DNA from: an uncultured Prochlorococcus sp.
Lineage (GTDB): Bacteria; Cyanobacteriota; Cyanobacteriia; PCC-6307; Cyanobiaceae
DNA: 64,000 nucleotides
Assembly (NCBI GenBank): GCA_902624085.1
Contig: CACNWD010000002.1
Coordinates: forward strand, 24,166 to 88,165
Direction of reading: 5' to 3'
The notes below the pieces were generated by a model. That model was not told the origin of the DNA and did no database searches. It saw nothing but the letters and a program-made list of their open reading frames with translations. The position numbers and the translations under genes are program-made. Numbering within the stretch: position 1 is the first letter of the stretch; each line of letters opens with the position of its first letter. This document shows positions 22,961-34,037 of this stretch, one piece after another.

Positions 22961-25303
22961 ATGGTAAATTCTTCAAACATGAATTCATATGATGTATCAC
23001 AGGCGCTAAAAACTGAAAATTTAACAAATAATGATTATCAAGAAATTTGTGCAAGATTAGAAAGAGAACCAAATAGAACTGAACTTGGAATGTTTGGTGT
23101 GATGTGGTCTGAGCATTGTTGTTATAGAAATTCAAAACCTTTACTCGCTAAGTTTCCGGTTAAAGGTGAGTTTGTTCTTATTGGCCCAGGTGAAAATGCA
23201 GGAGTTATCGATGTTGGTCGTAATCAAAAATTAGTTTTTAAAATTGAAAGTCATAATCATCCTTCTGCTATAGAACCTTTTCAAGGTGCAGCAACTGGTG
23301 TTGGAGGCATTTTAAGAGATATATTTACGATGGGTGCTAGACCTATAGCAGTTTTGAATTCTTTAAGATTTGGAAAAATTGATAAGCCATCTAATTTATC
23401 TTTATTAAAAGGAGTTGTTTCAGGAATCTCTCATTATGGTAATTGTGTTGGAGTTCCTACCGTTGGTGGTGAAATAAATTTTGATGAAAGTTATTCGGGT
23501 AATCCTTTGGTTAATGTAATGGCTTTAGGCTTATTAGAAACAGATGAAATCGTATGTTCAGGAGCAAAACATATTGGTGCCCCTGTATTATATGTGGGAA
23601 ATACAACAGGAAGAGATGGTGTTGGAGGAGCTAGTTTTGCTAGTTCTGAATTAACATCCTCTTCGTTAGATGATAGACCCGCTGTTCAAGTAGGTGATCC
23701 TTTTTTAGAAAAAAGTTTAATTGAGGCATGTTTAAGTGCTTTTAAAACTGGGGATGTTATAGCTGCTCAAGATATGGGGGCTGCTGGCATTACTTGTAGT
23801 AGCGCAGAAATGGCTGCTAATGGAGGTTTAGGTATTAGTGTTGATTTAGATTTAGTGCCATCAAGAGAACAAAATATGACTGCTTATCAATATTTACTTT
23901 CTGAATCGCAAGAAAGAATGTTGTTAGTAGTTAAAGAGGATAAGCTTAATACTCTTGTTAATGAATTTCATAAATGGGGTTTATATGCTTGTGTGATTGG
24001 AAAAGTTATAAAAGATAAGGAGGTTATAATTTCTCATAAAAAGCAAGTTGTCGCTAAAATTCCAACAACAGCTTTATCTGATAAAACCCCTGTTAATTAT
24101 CATAAAGTTTTAAATGAGACGCCTAACTATTTATTAAATAAGTGGAAGTGGAGTGAAAATGAATTACCTAAAGAGAAGACAAATATAATATATTCATTAA
24201 AGTTTAAAAAAGAATTTTCTTGGTCCGAAGTTATTTTACTTTTGTTATCTAATCCTTCAATAGCTTCAAAAAAATGGGTTTTTCAACAATATGATTATCA
24301 AGTTCAGCTTAATACTATATTTAAACCGGGACAGTCTGATGCCGCCGTTATAAGATTAAGAGATCAAAATGATAAGACAAATAAGATAAATCATGAATAT
24401 TCTGGAATAGCTGCATCAGTTGATTGCAATAATAGATGGGTTTCTTTGGACCCGTTAAGAGGTAGTATTGCTGCAGTTGCTGAATCAGCAAGAAATGTAA
24501 GTTGTGTAGGTGCTTTGCCAGTAGCAATTACAAATAATTTAAATTTTGCATCTCCTCAGACAGAAATAGGCTATTGGCAGTTATATAATTCTTGCGAAGG
24601 TATTTCGATTGCATGCGAAGCCTTAGAAACTCCAGTAACCGGTGGAAATGTTTCTTTATATAATGAATCTATAGATGATGAAGGCAATAAAAAACCAATT
24701 CAACCGACACCAGTTATTGGAATGGTTGGTGTCTTAGATAATGTAAAACAAGCAGTTTCATCAGGATGGAAAAATATTAATGATGAGATATGGATTGTTG
24801 GATCAAAAGATTCAGGTTTAACTTTAGGAGCGACTTCTTATCTAGAGTATTTCCATGGACAAGTGACAGGCAGGCCTCCTAGTTTAAATTTAATAGATGA
24901 AAAATTATGTCAGTTGTTTATCAGAAATGGAATTTTAAATAATCTAATCATATCTAGTCATGATATTAGTGATGGTGGTTTAGCCATTGCATTAGCAGAA
25001 GCATGTATTTTGTCAGATAAAGGTGCTTCAATAAATCTCACAGCAGATGATAGAAAAGATAGTCTTCTTTTTAGTGAAGGTGGATCAAGAATTATTTTTT
25101 CAATATCACATATGAAAAAAAATGAATGGCTTAAATTTGTTTCTGAAGAAAGTAAAAACTTTACTGATAGTATTTACGTAACAAAAATTGGAACTGTGTT
25201 ACAAGACACATTAAAAATAAAAATATCAGACAATATTATTTGTGATTTAAAAATTAGCACACTAGCTGATAAATTTAATAATGGTCTATCAAATAATTTT
25301 TAA
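22961..25303 (+). CDS. purL: Phosphoribosylformylglycinamidine synthase II
   Basis: GMFGVMWSEHCCYRNSKPLL, ESHNHPSAIEPFQGAATGVGGI. Confidence 0.97.
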   Translation: MVNSSNMNSYDVSQALKTENLTNNDYQEICARLEREPNRTELGMFGVMWSEHCCYRNSKPLLAKFPVKGEFVLIGPGENAGVIDVGRNQKLVFKIESHNHPSAIEPFQGAATGVGGILRDIFTMGARPIAVLNSLRFGKIDKPSNLSLLKGVVSGISHYGNCVGVPTVGGEINFDESYSGNPLVNVMALGLLETDEIVCSGAKHIGAPVLYVGNTTGRDGVGGASFASSELTSSSLDDRPAVQVGDPFLEKSLIEACLSAFKTGDVIAAQDMGAAGITCSSAEMAANGGLGISVDLDLVPSREQNMTAYQYLLSESQERMLLVVKEDKLNTLVNEFHKWGLYACVIGKVIKDKEVIISHKKQVVAKIPTTALSDKTPVNYHKVLNETPNYLLNKWKWSENELPKEKTNIIYSLKFKKEFSWSEVILLLLSNPSIASKKWVFQQYDYQVQLNTIFKPGQSDAAVIRLRDQNDKTNKINHEYSGIAASVDCNNRWVSLDPLRGSIAAVAESARNVSCVGALPVAITNNLNFASPQTEIGYWQLYNSCEGISIACEALETPVTGGNVSLYNESIDDEGNKKPIQPTPVIGMVGVLDNVKQAVSSGWKNINDEIWIVGSKDSGLTLGATSYLEYFHGQVTGRPPSLNLIDEKLCQLFIRNGILNNLIISSHDISDGGLAIALAEACILSDKGASINLTADDRKDSLLFSEGGSRIIFSISHMKKNEWLKFVSEESKNFTDSIYVTKIGTVLQDTLKIKISDNIICDLKISTLADKFNNGLSNNF

Positions 25304-25343
25304 TAATGAATGAAATTTATAAATTTAAATTAAAAAATTAATT

Positions 25344-26801
25344 ATGTGTGGAATTGTAGGGATCGTTTCTTCAGAAGATGTAAATCAACAAATATATGAC
25401 AGTCTTTTACTTCTTCAGCACAGAGGTCAAGATTCAACTGGAATTGCTACCATGGACAGTTCTATGTTTCATATTTATAAAGCAAAAGGTCAAGTTAGTA
25501 CTGCTTATAGAACAAGAGATATGAGAAATCTTATTGGTAAAATTGGATTAGGGCATGTGAGATATGCTACAAAAGGTTCTGCTGAAAGTATTGAGGAAGC
25601 TCAACCATTTTATGTAAATGCACCTTACGGAATAGTTTTAATTCATAATGGAAATCTTACTAATACTAGAGAATTAGAAAAACAATTATTTAATGTCGAT
25701 AGACGTCATACAAATTCATCTAGCGATACAGAAATGTTATTAAATGTTTTAGCTACTGAATTGCAATCTCAAGTGCAAAATCAAGAATTAGACCCTAATC
25801 ATATTTTTAAAGCAGTCCGGTCTTTACATAAAAGAATTCAAGGATCATATGCTGCAATTTCATTGATTTCTGGGCATGGAATATTAGCATTTAGAGATCC
25901 TTTTGGTATAAGACCTTTGGTAATTGGCAAAAGAGTATCTGTAGAAAATAAAGAGGAATGGATGATCGCAAGTGAATCTTTGGTTTTAGAAAATAATGAC
26001 TATAAAATTGAAAGAGATGTTAAACCTGGTGAAGCTATTTTTATAAGTGATCAAGGAGAGTTTTTTTCGCAGCAATGTTCAGAAAATCCTAAATTATTTC
26101 CTTGTTCGTTCGAGTATGTTTATTTAGCTAGACCAGATTCAATAATGAATGGCATCTCTGTGTATAAAGCGAGATTAAAGATGGGTGATTTTTTAGCAGA
26201 AACAATTAAAAAAACAATAAAAAGTGGTGATGTCGATGTTGTGATGCCGATTCCTGATTCCTCTAGGCCTGCAGCCATGCAAGTTGCTCGTCAACTAGCA
26301 ATCGAATATAGGGAGGGTTTCTTCAAAAATAGATATGTAGGAAGAACGTTCATTATGCCTGGGCAACAAAAAAGAAAGAAATCAGTTAGGCAAAAACTTA
26401 ATGCAATGAGCACAGAGTTTAAAAATAAAAATGTATTAATAGTAGATGATTCAATTGTTAGAGGTACTACTTCTAAAGAAATTGTTCAAATGGCAAAAGA
26501 TGCGGGGGCAAATAAAGTATTTTTCACCTCTGCAGCACCACCAGTTCGTTATCCTCATGTTTATGGGATTAATATGCCAACTCGTGGTGAATTAATAGCT
26601 CATAATAGATCGATAAGTCAAATAGCTGAAAAATTAGAAATTGATAATTTAGTTTATCAAAATGTAGAAAATTTAAAAAAATCAATTATTGAAGGTTCTT
26701 TAATTAAAGATTTGGATATGTGTTGCTTTACTGGATCTTATGTAACGGGGAATATTAATGAAGAGTATTTAGATTGGCTAGAAGTGGAGTATAGATCTTA
26801 A
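25344..26801 (+). CDS. purF: Amidophosphoribosyltransferase
   Basis: [44 protein letters not shown]. Confidence 0.98.
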   Translation: MCGIVGIVSSEDVNQQIYDSLLLLQHRGQDSTGIATMDSSMFHIYKAKGQVSTAYRTRDMRNLIGKIGLGHVRYATKGSAESIEEAQPFYVNAPYGIVLIHNGNLTNTRELEKQLFNVDRRHTNSSSDTEMLLNVLATELQSQVQNQELDPNHIFKAVRSLHKRIQGSYAAISLISGHGILAFRDPFGIRPLVIGKRVSVENKEEWMIASESLVLENNDYKIERDVKPGEAIFISDQGEFFSQQCSENPKLFPCSFEYVYLARPDSIMNGISVYKARLKMGDFLAETIKKTIKSGDVDVVMPIPDSSRPAAMQVARQLAIEYREGFFKNRYVGRTFIMPGQQKRKKSVRQKLNAMSTEFKNKNVLIVDDSIVRGTTSKEIVQMAKDAGANKVFFTSAAPPVRYPHVYGINMPTRGELIAHNRSISQIAEKLEIDNLVYQNVENLKKSIIEGSLIKDLDMCCFTGSYVTGNINEEYLDWLEVEYRS

Positions 26802-29236
26802 TCAATTAGGTAATTTGAAAAATAAACGTTATTAATATACTCATCATTATCAAAATCTAAAAAATCAATTTGAAATTTTTTAGTATTTATATTTATTTTT
26901 GAAAAATTAATTTTTGCAGATCTTTCCTTATTTGTTACAATTTCACAGTATTTATTATCCGTAATTATCCCTAAAAAAGTATTATTTTTAATTTGTAATT
27001 TTTTATCTATGAAACCTAATTTTGAATTGCAAGAATTGTATATTTCACTTTCATTAAGTCTAAAAAAGATTCCTTTTTTTGTAATTATTATAATTTGATC
27101 GTCAGTTTTGCATTCACAGCAGGATATTATTTCTTCACGCGGAAAAAGTTTATTTAAAATGGTTCCTTGAGCTTGTTTAGATACGGGAACAATATATTTA
27201 TTGTCAAGTTTATATTTAAATATTCTTCCAATTGATGTAAGTATAATTAATATCATATTTTGTTTTGATATGAATGAATTTATGATTTTATTTTCTTTAT
27301 TTGTCTTTATAACAGAGAAAGCTCTATTTGTTTTAATCATTTCACTGTCATATAAAACTTTTTTAAATCTTCCATCTTTACAAAGAATACATAAATAATT
27401 ATCTGTATTACTATCAAAATTATGAAAATTAATTATTTCGTATGGATTAATATTGCTTAATAATTTACTATCTAATTTATAATCAGAATTTAGATATTTT
27501 TTCCAGTCAATATTAATAACTTTTCCAGAATATGTTAATGCACATAGATTCAAATTATTATTCATATTACATATGAATTGATATATATTCTTTTTATTAA
27601 TTAATTTATTATCATTTTCAATTAATTTTTTGTAATTATTAACTAATAAATTTTTTACATTAAATTTATTATCAATTGAAATTTTTGTTTTATTATTAAT
27701 CAATTCATCAAGTATTTGTTTATTAATAATTTTATTTTCTTTATCTAGATTAATATTTTTAATTATTTTTGTAGATCTTTTAGTATTATACTTATCCTTT
27801 AATCTTAATAATTCATCTTCTAAAATATTTAATAATACTGTTCTTTGATTTAATACATTATCAAGTGATTCTTTTTTATCTTTTAAATCTATAATATTTT
27901 GATCAATTTGAATCCTTTCTAGGTTAGTTAATTTTTTTATAGGCATACTTAGAACTGCATTGCTTTGTTTACTTGTTAATTTAAGATTTTTTTCTAATAA
28001 AGATTTTGCTTCAATAGTATTTTCAGAACTTTGAACTATTTCAATAATTTTCTTTATATTTTTAACTGCCAAAGCAAAACCTTGTAATATTTCTAACTTC
28101 TCTTTTGTTAACTCTAAAAAATGTTTTGTTCTTTTTAAAACAGTTAATTCTCTGAATTCTAAAAATTGTTTTAAATATTCTTTTAAAGAGAGTTGAACTG
28201 GTTTTCCATTGACTAAGGCTAAAAATATAGCTCCAAAATTAGTTTGTAATGATGTTTTTTTGTATAGGTCAGATATAACTAAATCGATATTTATGTTTTT
28301 TTTGATTTCTATTATTATTCTCATGCCGTCTCTATCACTTTCGTCGCGGATATCAGAAATACCATTTATTTTTCCAGTGTTTACTAGATCAGCTAACTTT
28401 TCAATCCAAGCTGCTTTGTTGATCTGGTAAGGAAGTTCGGTAACAACAAGGGCATTTCTCTTATGCCGACCTTTTCCATTATTAATTTCTTCCTGATGTA
28501 CAACTCCTCTAAGGGTTAGTGATCCTCTTCCGGTTCTGTATATATTCTCGATATTGTCTGAATAAATTAATTCTCCTCCTGTCGGGAAATCTGGGCCTTT
28601 AACTATTGAAATTAACTTCGAGTCGTTAATTTCAGGATTTTTAATAAGTTGTACTAATGCATCTATAATTTCTCCTAAGTTATGAGGCGGAATATTTGTC
28701 GCCATTCCTACTGCAATTCCAGAAGACCCGTTTAGTAACAAAAAAGGTAATTGAGCGGGCAGAACATCAGGCTCCTTTTGTGAACCATCAAAATTATCAG
28801 AGTAAGTAACTGTTTCTGATTCAATTTCTTTTAGCAATGCTTCATTTGCTATAGGAGCTAGTCTTGTTTCCGTATATCTCATAGCAGCAGGTGGGTCATC
28901 ATCTACTGATCCGAAATTTCCATGGCCATGAAGAGTTGGGTATTTCGTTGAGAAACTTTGTACTAATCTAACTAAAGCATCATATACTGCTTGATCTCCA
29001 TGTGGATGGTATTTGCCTAAAACATCTCCAACAACTCTTGCGCATTTTCTGAAAGGCCTGTCAGGCGTTAAGCCGAGCTCATGCATAGCGAAAAGAATTC
29101 TTCTCTGTACTGGCTTGAGGCCGTCTCTTGCGTCTGGTAGAGCCCTGCCTACTATTACACTCATTGCATATTCTAGATATGAGCGTTGCATCTCATGATG
29201 CAGAGATATAGAGATGAATTTTTCCTTAGCCATCAA
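26798..29236 (-). CDS. DNA gyrase/topoisomerase IV subunit A
   Basis: [40 protein letters not shown]; divergent C-terminal domain. Confidence 0.92.
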   Translation of the reverse strand: MMAKEKFISISLHHEMQRSYLEYAMSVIVGRALPDARDGLKPVQRRILFAMHELGLTPDRPFRKCARVVGDVLGKYHPHGDQAVYDALVRLVQSFSTKYPTLHGHGNFGSVDDDPPAAMRYTETRLAPIANEALLKEIESETVTYSDNFDGSQKEPDVLPAQLPFLLLNGSSGIAVGMATNIPPHNLGEIIDALVQLIKNPEINDSKLISIVKGPDFPTGGELIYSDNIENIYRTGRGSLTLRGVVHQEEINNGKGRHKRNALVVTELPYQINKAAWIEKLADLVNTGKINGISDIRDESDRDGMRIIIEIKKNINIDLVISDLYKKTSLQTNFGAIFLALVNGKPVQLSLKEYLKQFLEFRELTVLKRTKHFLELTKEKLEILQGFALAVKNIKKIIEIVQSSENTIEAKSLLEKNLKLTSKQSNAVLSMPIKKLTNLERIQIDQNIIDLKDKKESLDNVLNQRTVLLNILEDELLRLKDKYNTKRSTKIIKNINLDKENKIINKQILDELINNKTKISIDNKFNVKNLLVNNYKKLIENDNKLINKKNIYQFICNMNNNLNLCALTYSGKVINIDWKKYLNSDYKLDSKLLSNINPYEIINFHNFDSNTDNYLCILCKDGRFKKVLYDSEMIKTNRAFSVIKTNKENKIINSFISKQNMILIILTSIGRIFKYKLDNKYIVPVSKQAQGTILNKLFPREEIISCCECKTDDQIIIITKKGIFFRLNESEIYNSCNSKLGFIDKKLQIKNNTFLGIITDNKYCEIVTNKERSAKINFSKININTKKFQIDFLDFDNDEYINNVYFSNYLID

Positions 29237-29319
29237 TTAGGAAAATTGAGTAATTCTGAAAATAACTAAGCTTAGATTAGTAGGAAAAAAAATATTTTCC
29301 AGTAGAAATGTTAATAAAG

Positions 29320-30180
29320 CTAATTTTTATATAAATTTGCAATAGAAATATCTTTCGTCAATTCTTCTAATTTAAAAAGTTCTTCAGTTGCTTTTTGTAG
29401 CTTTTCTCCCCAAAGTTGCTCTTCTCTAAATTTAAAAGAAACATAATTTGGGTTTTTTTGTAAAGCTTCTCTTACAAGTAATATAGACTTTTTTTTATTT
29501 GAATCTTTTAATGATACACCCAGAGCGAGTAATGATTCAGCATTTTTTTTAATTTCTATCGCTTTTGTAAAATTATTAATAGCCAAAAGAATTTCGTCCT
29601 GCTCAAAATATATCAAACCTTTGTTATTAATCGCCTGCCAAAAATTTGCTTTGATCTCAATAATTTCATTGTATTTTGATAAAGCTTTTTTATAATTTTT
29701 CTCCATTAAAAATATATTTCCATATTGAAAGAGAGCGTTTGTGTTTTTCGGTTGTATTTCTAAACCTTGTTTTAATGATTTTTTTGCTTTTTGCTTTTTG
29801 TTTTGATTTAAATATATTGATCCTTCAGCAAAATATAATTCACTGACAAGAGGATTGATTAATTTACCTTTTTCAATTGATGAAAGAGCATCATCAAAAA
29901 GTTTATTATTTATTTGAGCTTCTGCTAAAAGAGCCCAAAGATTTACATCTTCTGGATTTAGTGAGATTGCTAATTTAGCCAATGCTAATCCTTCCTTTAA
30001 TTGCCCAAAGTATAAAAGTTGATATGCATTTTTTCCTATTTCTGATCCCTTTAATTTTAAAAATTTTTTAGAAGGTAAATAATAATAAGGTATAAAAGCA
30101 TTTGTTTTTTTTACTTGAAAAATATTTATTCCAATTAAATGAAAAAAAATTATTTTGAATATTAAAAGTTTTTTAAACAT
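29320..30180 (-). CDS. TPR-repeat exported protein
   Basis: Hydrophobic N-terminus plus several TPR repeats. Confidence 0.8.
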   Translation of the reverse strand: MFKKLLIFKIIFFHLIGINIFQVKKTNAFIPYYYLPSKKFLKLKGSEIGKNAYQLLYFGQLKEGLALAKLAISLNPEDVNLWALLAEAQINNKLFDDALSSIEKGKLINPLVSELYFAEGSIYLNQNKKQKAKKSLKQGLEIQPKNTNALFQYGNIFLMEKNYKKALSKYNEIIEIKANFWQAINNKGLIYFEQDEILLAINNFTKAIEIKKNAESLLALGVSLKDSNKKKSILLVREALQKNPNYVSFKFREEQLWGEKLQKATEELFKLEELTKDISIANLYKN

Positions 30181-30186
30181 ACTAGA

Positions 30187-31116
30187 TCACTGGTTATGAA
30201 TAGAAGCTCTTATATTTCGTCTCCACATCCATGGCTTGATTCTTTTAAGTGTAGTTCCTTGCAACTTTTCAGACCATTCATGATCTTTCCATTTTAATGC
30301 ATCTAAATTGAGTTCTTGCATCCATTGTTTTGGATTTGCCTCAATGGTTTTATTCGTTGGGGTAGATTTATTCCATGGACAAATATCTTGGCAAATATCA
30401 CAACCTGCAATCCAGCCGCTAAGATTGTTTTCAATATTAGAAGGTAAATTTAAATCTCTATTTTCTATAGTGTGGTATGCAATGCATAGTTGAGAATTAA
30501 TAACAAATGGTTCAGTAATTGCTTTAGTAGGGCATTTATCTATACATTTTTCACATTGTCCGCATTGAGGTTTTGCAGGTTTATCCGCTTCAAATTTTGT
30601 ATTAAAAATCATAAAGCCTAAAGAAATCCAAGACCCATATTTCTTATTTATTAAATTACTATTTTTGCCAATCCATCCTAATCCTGATTCTTCTGCCCAT
30701 GCTTTTTCTAATAATGGAGAGCTGTCAACACAAATTTTCCATTTGCATGTAGGTAATTCAGAATTAATCCAATTACCAATATTTTTTAATCTCTTATTTA
30801 TTAATTTATGATAATCATCGCCTTGGCCAAATTTGGCAATTTTAAGATTATTTCCTTTAATACTTTTTTCACTCAAATAGTTGTATCCAACAGCTAAAAC
30901 ACTTTTTGCATCCTCAAGAAGTAAATTTATATTTTTTCTTTTTTCAGCTTCCATCCATTTCATCTCGCTATGGAAATTATTTTCTAACCATCTATCTAAA
31001 GCTTTAGTTCTTAAATTTATTCTAGAACTACCTGGAATACTAGCAATTCCTGCAATTGAAAAGCCTTCATCTATCGCTTTTTGTTTCAGTCTTTTACTTA
31101 TTTCTTTCGTGTTCAT
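30187..31116 (-). CDS. queG: Epoxyqueuosine reductase
   Basis: Two 4Fe-4S motifs CGQCEKCIDKCPTKAI and CDICQDICPWN. Confidence 0.93.
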   Translation of the reverse strand: MNTKEISKRLKQKAIDEGFSIAGIASIPGSSRINLRTKALDRWLENNFHSEMKWMEAEKRKNINLLLEDAKSVLAVGYNYLSEKSIKGNNLKIAKFGQGDDYHKLINKRLKNIGNWINSELPTCKWKICVDSSPLLEKAWAEESGLGWIGKNSNLINKKYGSWISLGFMIFNTKFEADKPAKPQCGQCEKCIDKCPTKAITEPFVINSQLCIAYHTIENRDLNLPSNIENNLSGWIAGCDICQDICPWNKSTPTNKTIEANPKQWMQELNLDALKWKDHEWSEKLQGTTLKRIKPWMWRRNIRASIHNQ

Positions 31117-31268
31117 TATTTGAATAATGGAGCCGCAATTTTCAGATTTTTTTTATTATTTGATAATTACCTCATAAATTTTATGGAAATTATCAAATAA
31201 ATACTTTAAATAATTAGTTAACTTGTTAATTTACTTGTAAAGTATAATCATATTATACGAATTTTATT

Positions 31269-32003
31269 TTGGTTCAATCTACTCCTAAACAAGATTCGAA
31301 CTTGGCTTCTAGGCTTCAACAGGATCTTAAAAATGATCTTATTGCTGGATTGTTGGTTGTTATACCTTTAGCAACAACTATCTGGTTATCATCTGTTGTC
31401 AGTAAATTTGTTTTAACTTTAGTTACATCTATACCAAAACAACTTAATCCATTTATTACATTAAATCCCCTTTTGCAAGATTTAATAAATTTAAGTTTAG
31501 GTTTAACTGTTCCGCTTTTAGCAATATTGTTAATAGGTTTAATGGCAAGAAATTTTGTAGGAAGATGGTTATTAGAGTTTGGAGAGGGCACTTTATCAAA
31601 AATACCGGTAGCAGGTTCAGTATATAAGACTTTAAAACAATTATTAGAAACGTTTTTAAGAGATAATTCAAAAAGGTTCAGAAGAGTTGTATTAGTTGAG
31701 TATCCTAGGGAGGGATTATTTAGTGTTGGATTTGTTACTGGAGTAGTCGGACCCTCTCTTCAACCAGAATTAGAACAAAAATTGTTGAGTGTTTTTATAC
31801 CTACAGCTCCAAATCCTACGACTGGTTGGTATACATTAGTTCCTGAAACATCTGTAAAAGATTTGAACATTTCTGTAGAGGATGCATTTAGAACAATTAT
31901 TTCAGCCGGCATAGTAAATCCTGACGAAAAGAATAGTTCTAGTAATCCAACTTTTTCTAAATTATTTTCTCAATTTAGAGCAGCCACTAATACCTCTAAT
32001 TAA
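31269..32003 (+). CDS. DUF502-family membrane protein
   Basis: GLLVVIPLATTIWL, GLMARNFVGRWLLEFGEGTLSKIPVAGSVYKTLKQ; start near 31269. Confidence 0.85.
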   Translation: MVQSTPKQDSNLASRLQQDLKNDLIAGLLVVIPLATTIWLSSVVSKFVLTLVTSIPKQLNPFITLNPLLQDLINLSLGLTVPLLAILLIGLMARNFVGRWLLEFGEGTLSKIPVAGSVYKTLKQLLETFLRDNSKRFRRVVLVEYPREGLFSVGFVTGVVGPSLQPELEQKLLSVFIPTAPNPTTGWYTLVPETSVKDLNISVEDAFRTIISAGIVNPDEKNSSSNPTFSKLFSQFRAATNTSN

Positions 32004-32010
32004 CAAATTT

Positions 32011-32646
32011 ATGGATAATAGATCTCTTTCAAGAGAGCTGTCGCTAATATCACTTGGCCTCATAAACGATAATATTGATAAACAAAATTTTGATATTGAT
32101 GGTATTAATTTAGAAAGTATTTTTGATTCCGGAATTGAATTAATGATTAATCATTGCCGAGAAGAATTAGCTGAATGTGAAGATAATTTAGAGAAAACAT
32201 ATAGTAAAATTCTAGAAAGTGAATTATCTGAAATTAAAAATGCGCTTTTTGAGAAATCAAGAAATGAGATAAAAGAGACTGTTTCTCATATTGAGATTGT
32301 AATGAATACTTTGTCAGGTATTTTAGATTTACCTAAATTAATTGCAATTAGTGATCATATAGAAGTAAGAAATGATATGAAAACTAGAATTTCAAAAGTT
32401 CTAAAAAATATTTTCCATATTGATAGCAAAATTGATAACGTTATGGAGGGTTGGAGATTTAAAAGATTACCAAGGATAGATAGAGATATTCTTCGTTTGG
32501 CTTTTGTTGATATTGAATATTTAAATATTCCTGTATCAGTTGCCTGTAATGAGGCAGTCAATTTAGCTAATAAATATAGTGATCAACAAGGTAGAAAGAT
32601 GATAAACGGGATTTTAAGAAGATTGCAAAACGAAACACTTAATTAG
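32011..32646 (+). CDS. nusB: Transcription antitermination protein NusB
   Basis: LPRIDRDILRLAFVDIEYLNIPVSVACNEAVNLANKYSDQQGRKMINGILRRL. Confidence 0.93.
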   Translation: MDNRSLSRELSLISLGLINDNIDKQNFDIDGINLESIFDSGIELMINHCREELAECEDNLEKTYSKILESELSEIKNALFEKSRNEIKETVSHIEIVMNTLSGILDLPKLIAISDHIEVRNDMKTRISKVLKNIFHIDSKIDNVMEGWRFKRLPRIDRDILRLAFVDIEYLNIPVSVACNEAVNLANKYSDQQGRKMINGILRRLQNETLN

Positions 32647-32698
32647 ACATAAACATGAGTTAAGATGTTTTTAATGTGATTTTGATTATTAATACTTT

Positions 32699-33991
32699 AT
32701 GGAAAATAGTAATTTAGATAATTCTACTGATTGGGCAAAACAAGCTTATGCTCAATTAAAACAAAAGCAAGAGCAACAAAAATTAGAGCAACAAAAATTA
32801 GAGCAACAAAAATTAGAGGAGCAAAAGTTAGAGGAGCAAAAGCAAGAGGAACAAAAATTAGAGCAACAAAAATTAGAGCAACAAAAGTTAGAGCAACAAA
32901 AGTTAGAGGAGCAAAAGCAAGAGGAACAAATAATAAATAAAGATAAAGATTTTATTAATGACACCAAACCAAAATTAGGCAAATTTGATGAAGAATTTAC
33001 ATGGTCAGCTATGGTCTTAGCTGCGCAAGGGAAAAAAGCAGATCAAATTTCATTAGAAGAGATTGATTGGTTAAGTCGATTAAGGAGAGGTTTAGAAGAG
33101 ACTAGAAAAGGATTTGTATCAGAATTATTAGATAAACTAGGAGATGATCCTTTAACTCCTGAAACTTTAGATGATCTCGAAACTTTATTATTAAGAGCTG
33201 ATGCAGGGATCAATTCCACAGATAAAGTAATGAGTTCTTTAAGGAAGAAACTTAATGAAGAAGTTGTGGGAGGTGAAGAGGGAATAAAATTTTTAAAAGA
33301 AGAATTAATATCAATCCTAGAAGAACCAATCAAAAATTCTAGCAGAACGATTCTTGTTCCTGAAGAAGGTAAGTTAAATATTTGGTTAATTGTTGGTGTT
33401 AATGGCGTTGGAAAAACAACTACTATTGGCAAGTTAGCGCATTTGTCGACTACGAGTAATTGTAAAACTTTAATTGCAGCAGCAGATACATTTAGAGCAG
33501 CAGCTGTTGAGCAATTAATGGTTTGGGGAGAAAGAAGTAATGTTGATGTTATTTCGAATCAATCTAAAAATGCTGATCCAGCAGCGGTTGTATTCGACTC
33601 TATCAATTCTGCTTTAAAGAGGGGAACTGAATTATTATTGGTTGATACCGCAGGACGTCTACAAAATAAAAATAATTTAATGGATGAATTGTCAAAAATA
33701 AGGAAAATAATTGATAAAAAAGTTCCTAATGCAAATGTTGAATCATTATTAGTTCTTGATGCGAGTCAAGGTCAAAATGGATTAAAACAAGCAAAAGGAT
33801 TTGCTAGGTCGGCAAATCTTTCTGGTGCAATTATTACCAAATTAGATGGATCTTCACGAGGAGGTGTTTCGCTAGCAGTATCTTTGGAGGTTGGTTTGCC
33901 TATTAGATTTATTGGTGCTGGCGAAGGCTTAAGAGATCTAAGGCCTTTTAATAGCTTTGAATTTATTGAAGCTTTGTTAGCAGATAAATGA
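32699..33991 (+). CDS. ftsY: Signal recognition particle receptor FtsY with repetitive E/Q/K-rich N-terminus
   Basis: GVNGVGKTTTIGKLA, LLVDTAGRLQNK, ITKLDGSSRGG. Confidence 0.97.
   Translation: MENSNLDNSTDWAKQAYAQLKQKQEQQKLEQQKLEQQKLEEQKLEEQKQEEQKLEQQKLEQQKLEQQKLEEQKQEEQIINKDKDFINDTKPKLGKFDEEFTWSAMVLAAQGKKADQISLEEIDWLSRLRRGLEETRKGFVSELLDKLGDDPLTPETLDDLETLLLRADAGINSTDKVMSSLRKKLNEEVVGGEEGIKFLKEELISILEEPIKNSSRTILVPEEGKLNIWLIVGVNGVGKTTTIGKLAHLSTTSNCKTLIAAADTFRAAAVEQLMVWGERSNVDVISNQSKNADPAAVVFDSINSALKRGTELLLVDTAGRLQNKNNLMDELSKIRKIIDKKVPNANVESLLVLDASQGQNGLKQAKGFARSANLSGAIITKLDGSSRGGVSLAVSLEVGLPIRFIGAGEGLRDLRPFNSFEFIEALLADK
32760..32934. repeat. 15-bp-unit tandem repeat (GAGCAACAAAAATTA-like) inside ftsY
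   Basis: Repeated (E/Q)QKLE codon units seen directly. Confidence 0.9.
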
Positions 33992-34037
33992 ATCTTTTAA
34001 AAAATTTTTTTTGTGTTAGAACATAATATATATATAT

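Noticed and set aside
32731-32982. Alternative-frame ORFs 32731-32940 (+) and 32752-32982 (-, Cys/Ser-rich)
   Set aside because: Both are shadow frames of the 15-bp ftsY repeat tract; the main frame has a clear FtsY product.
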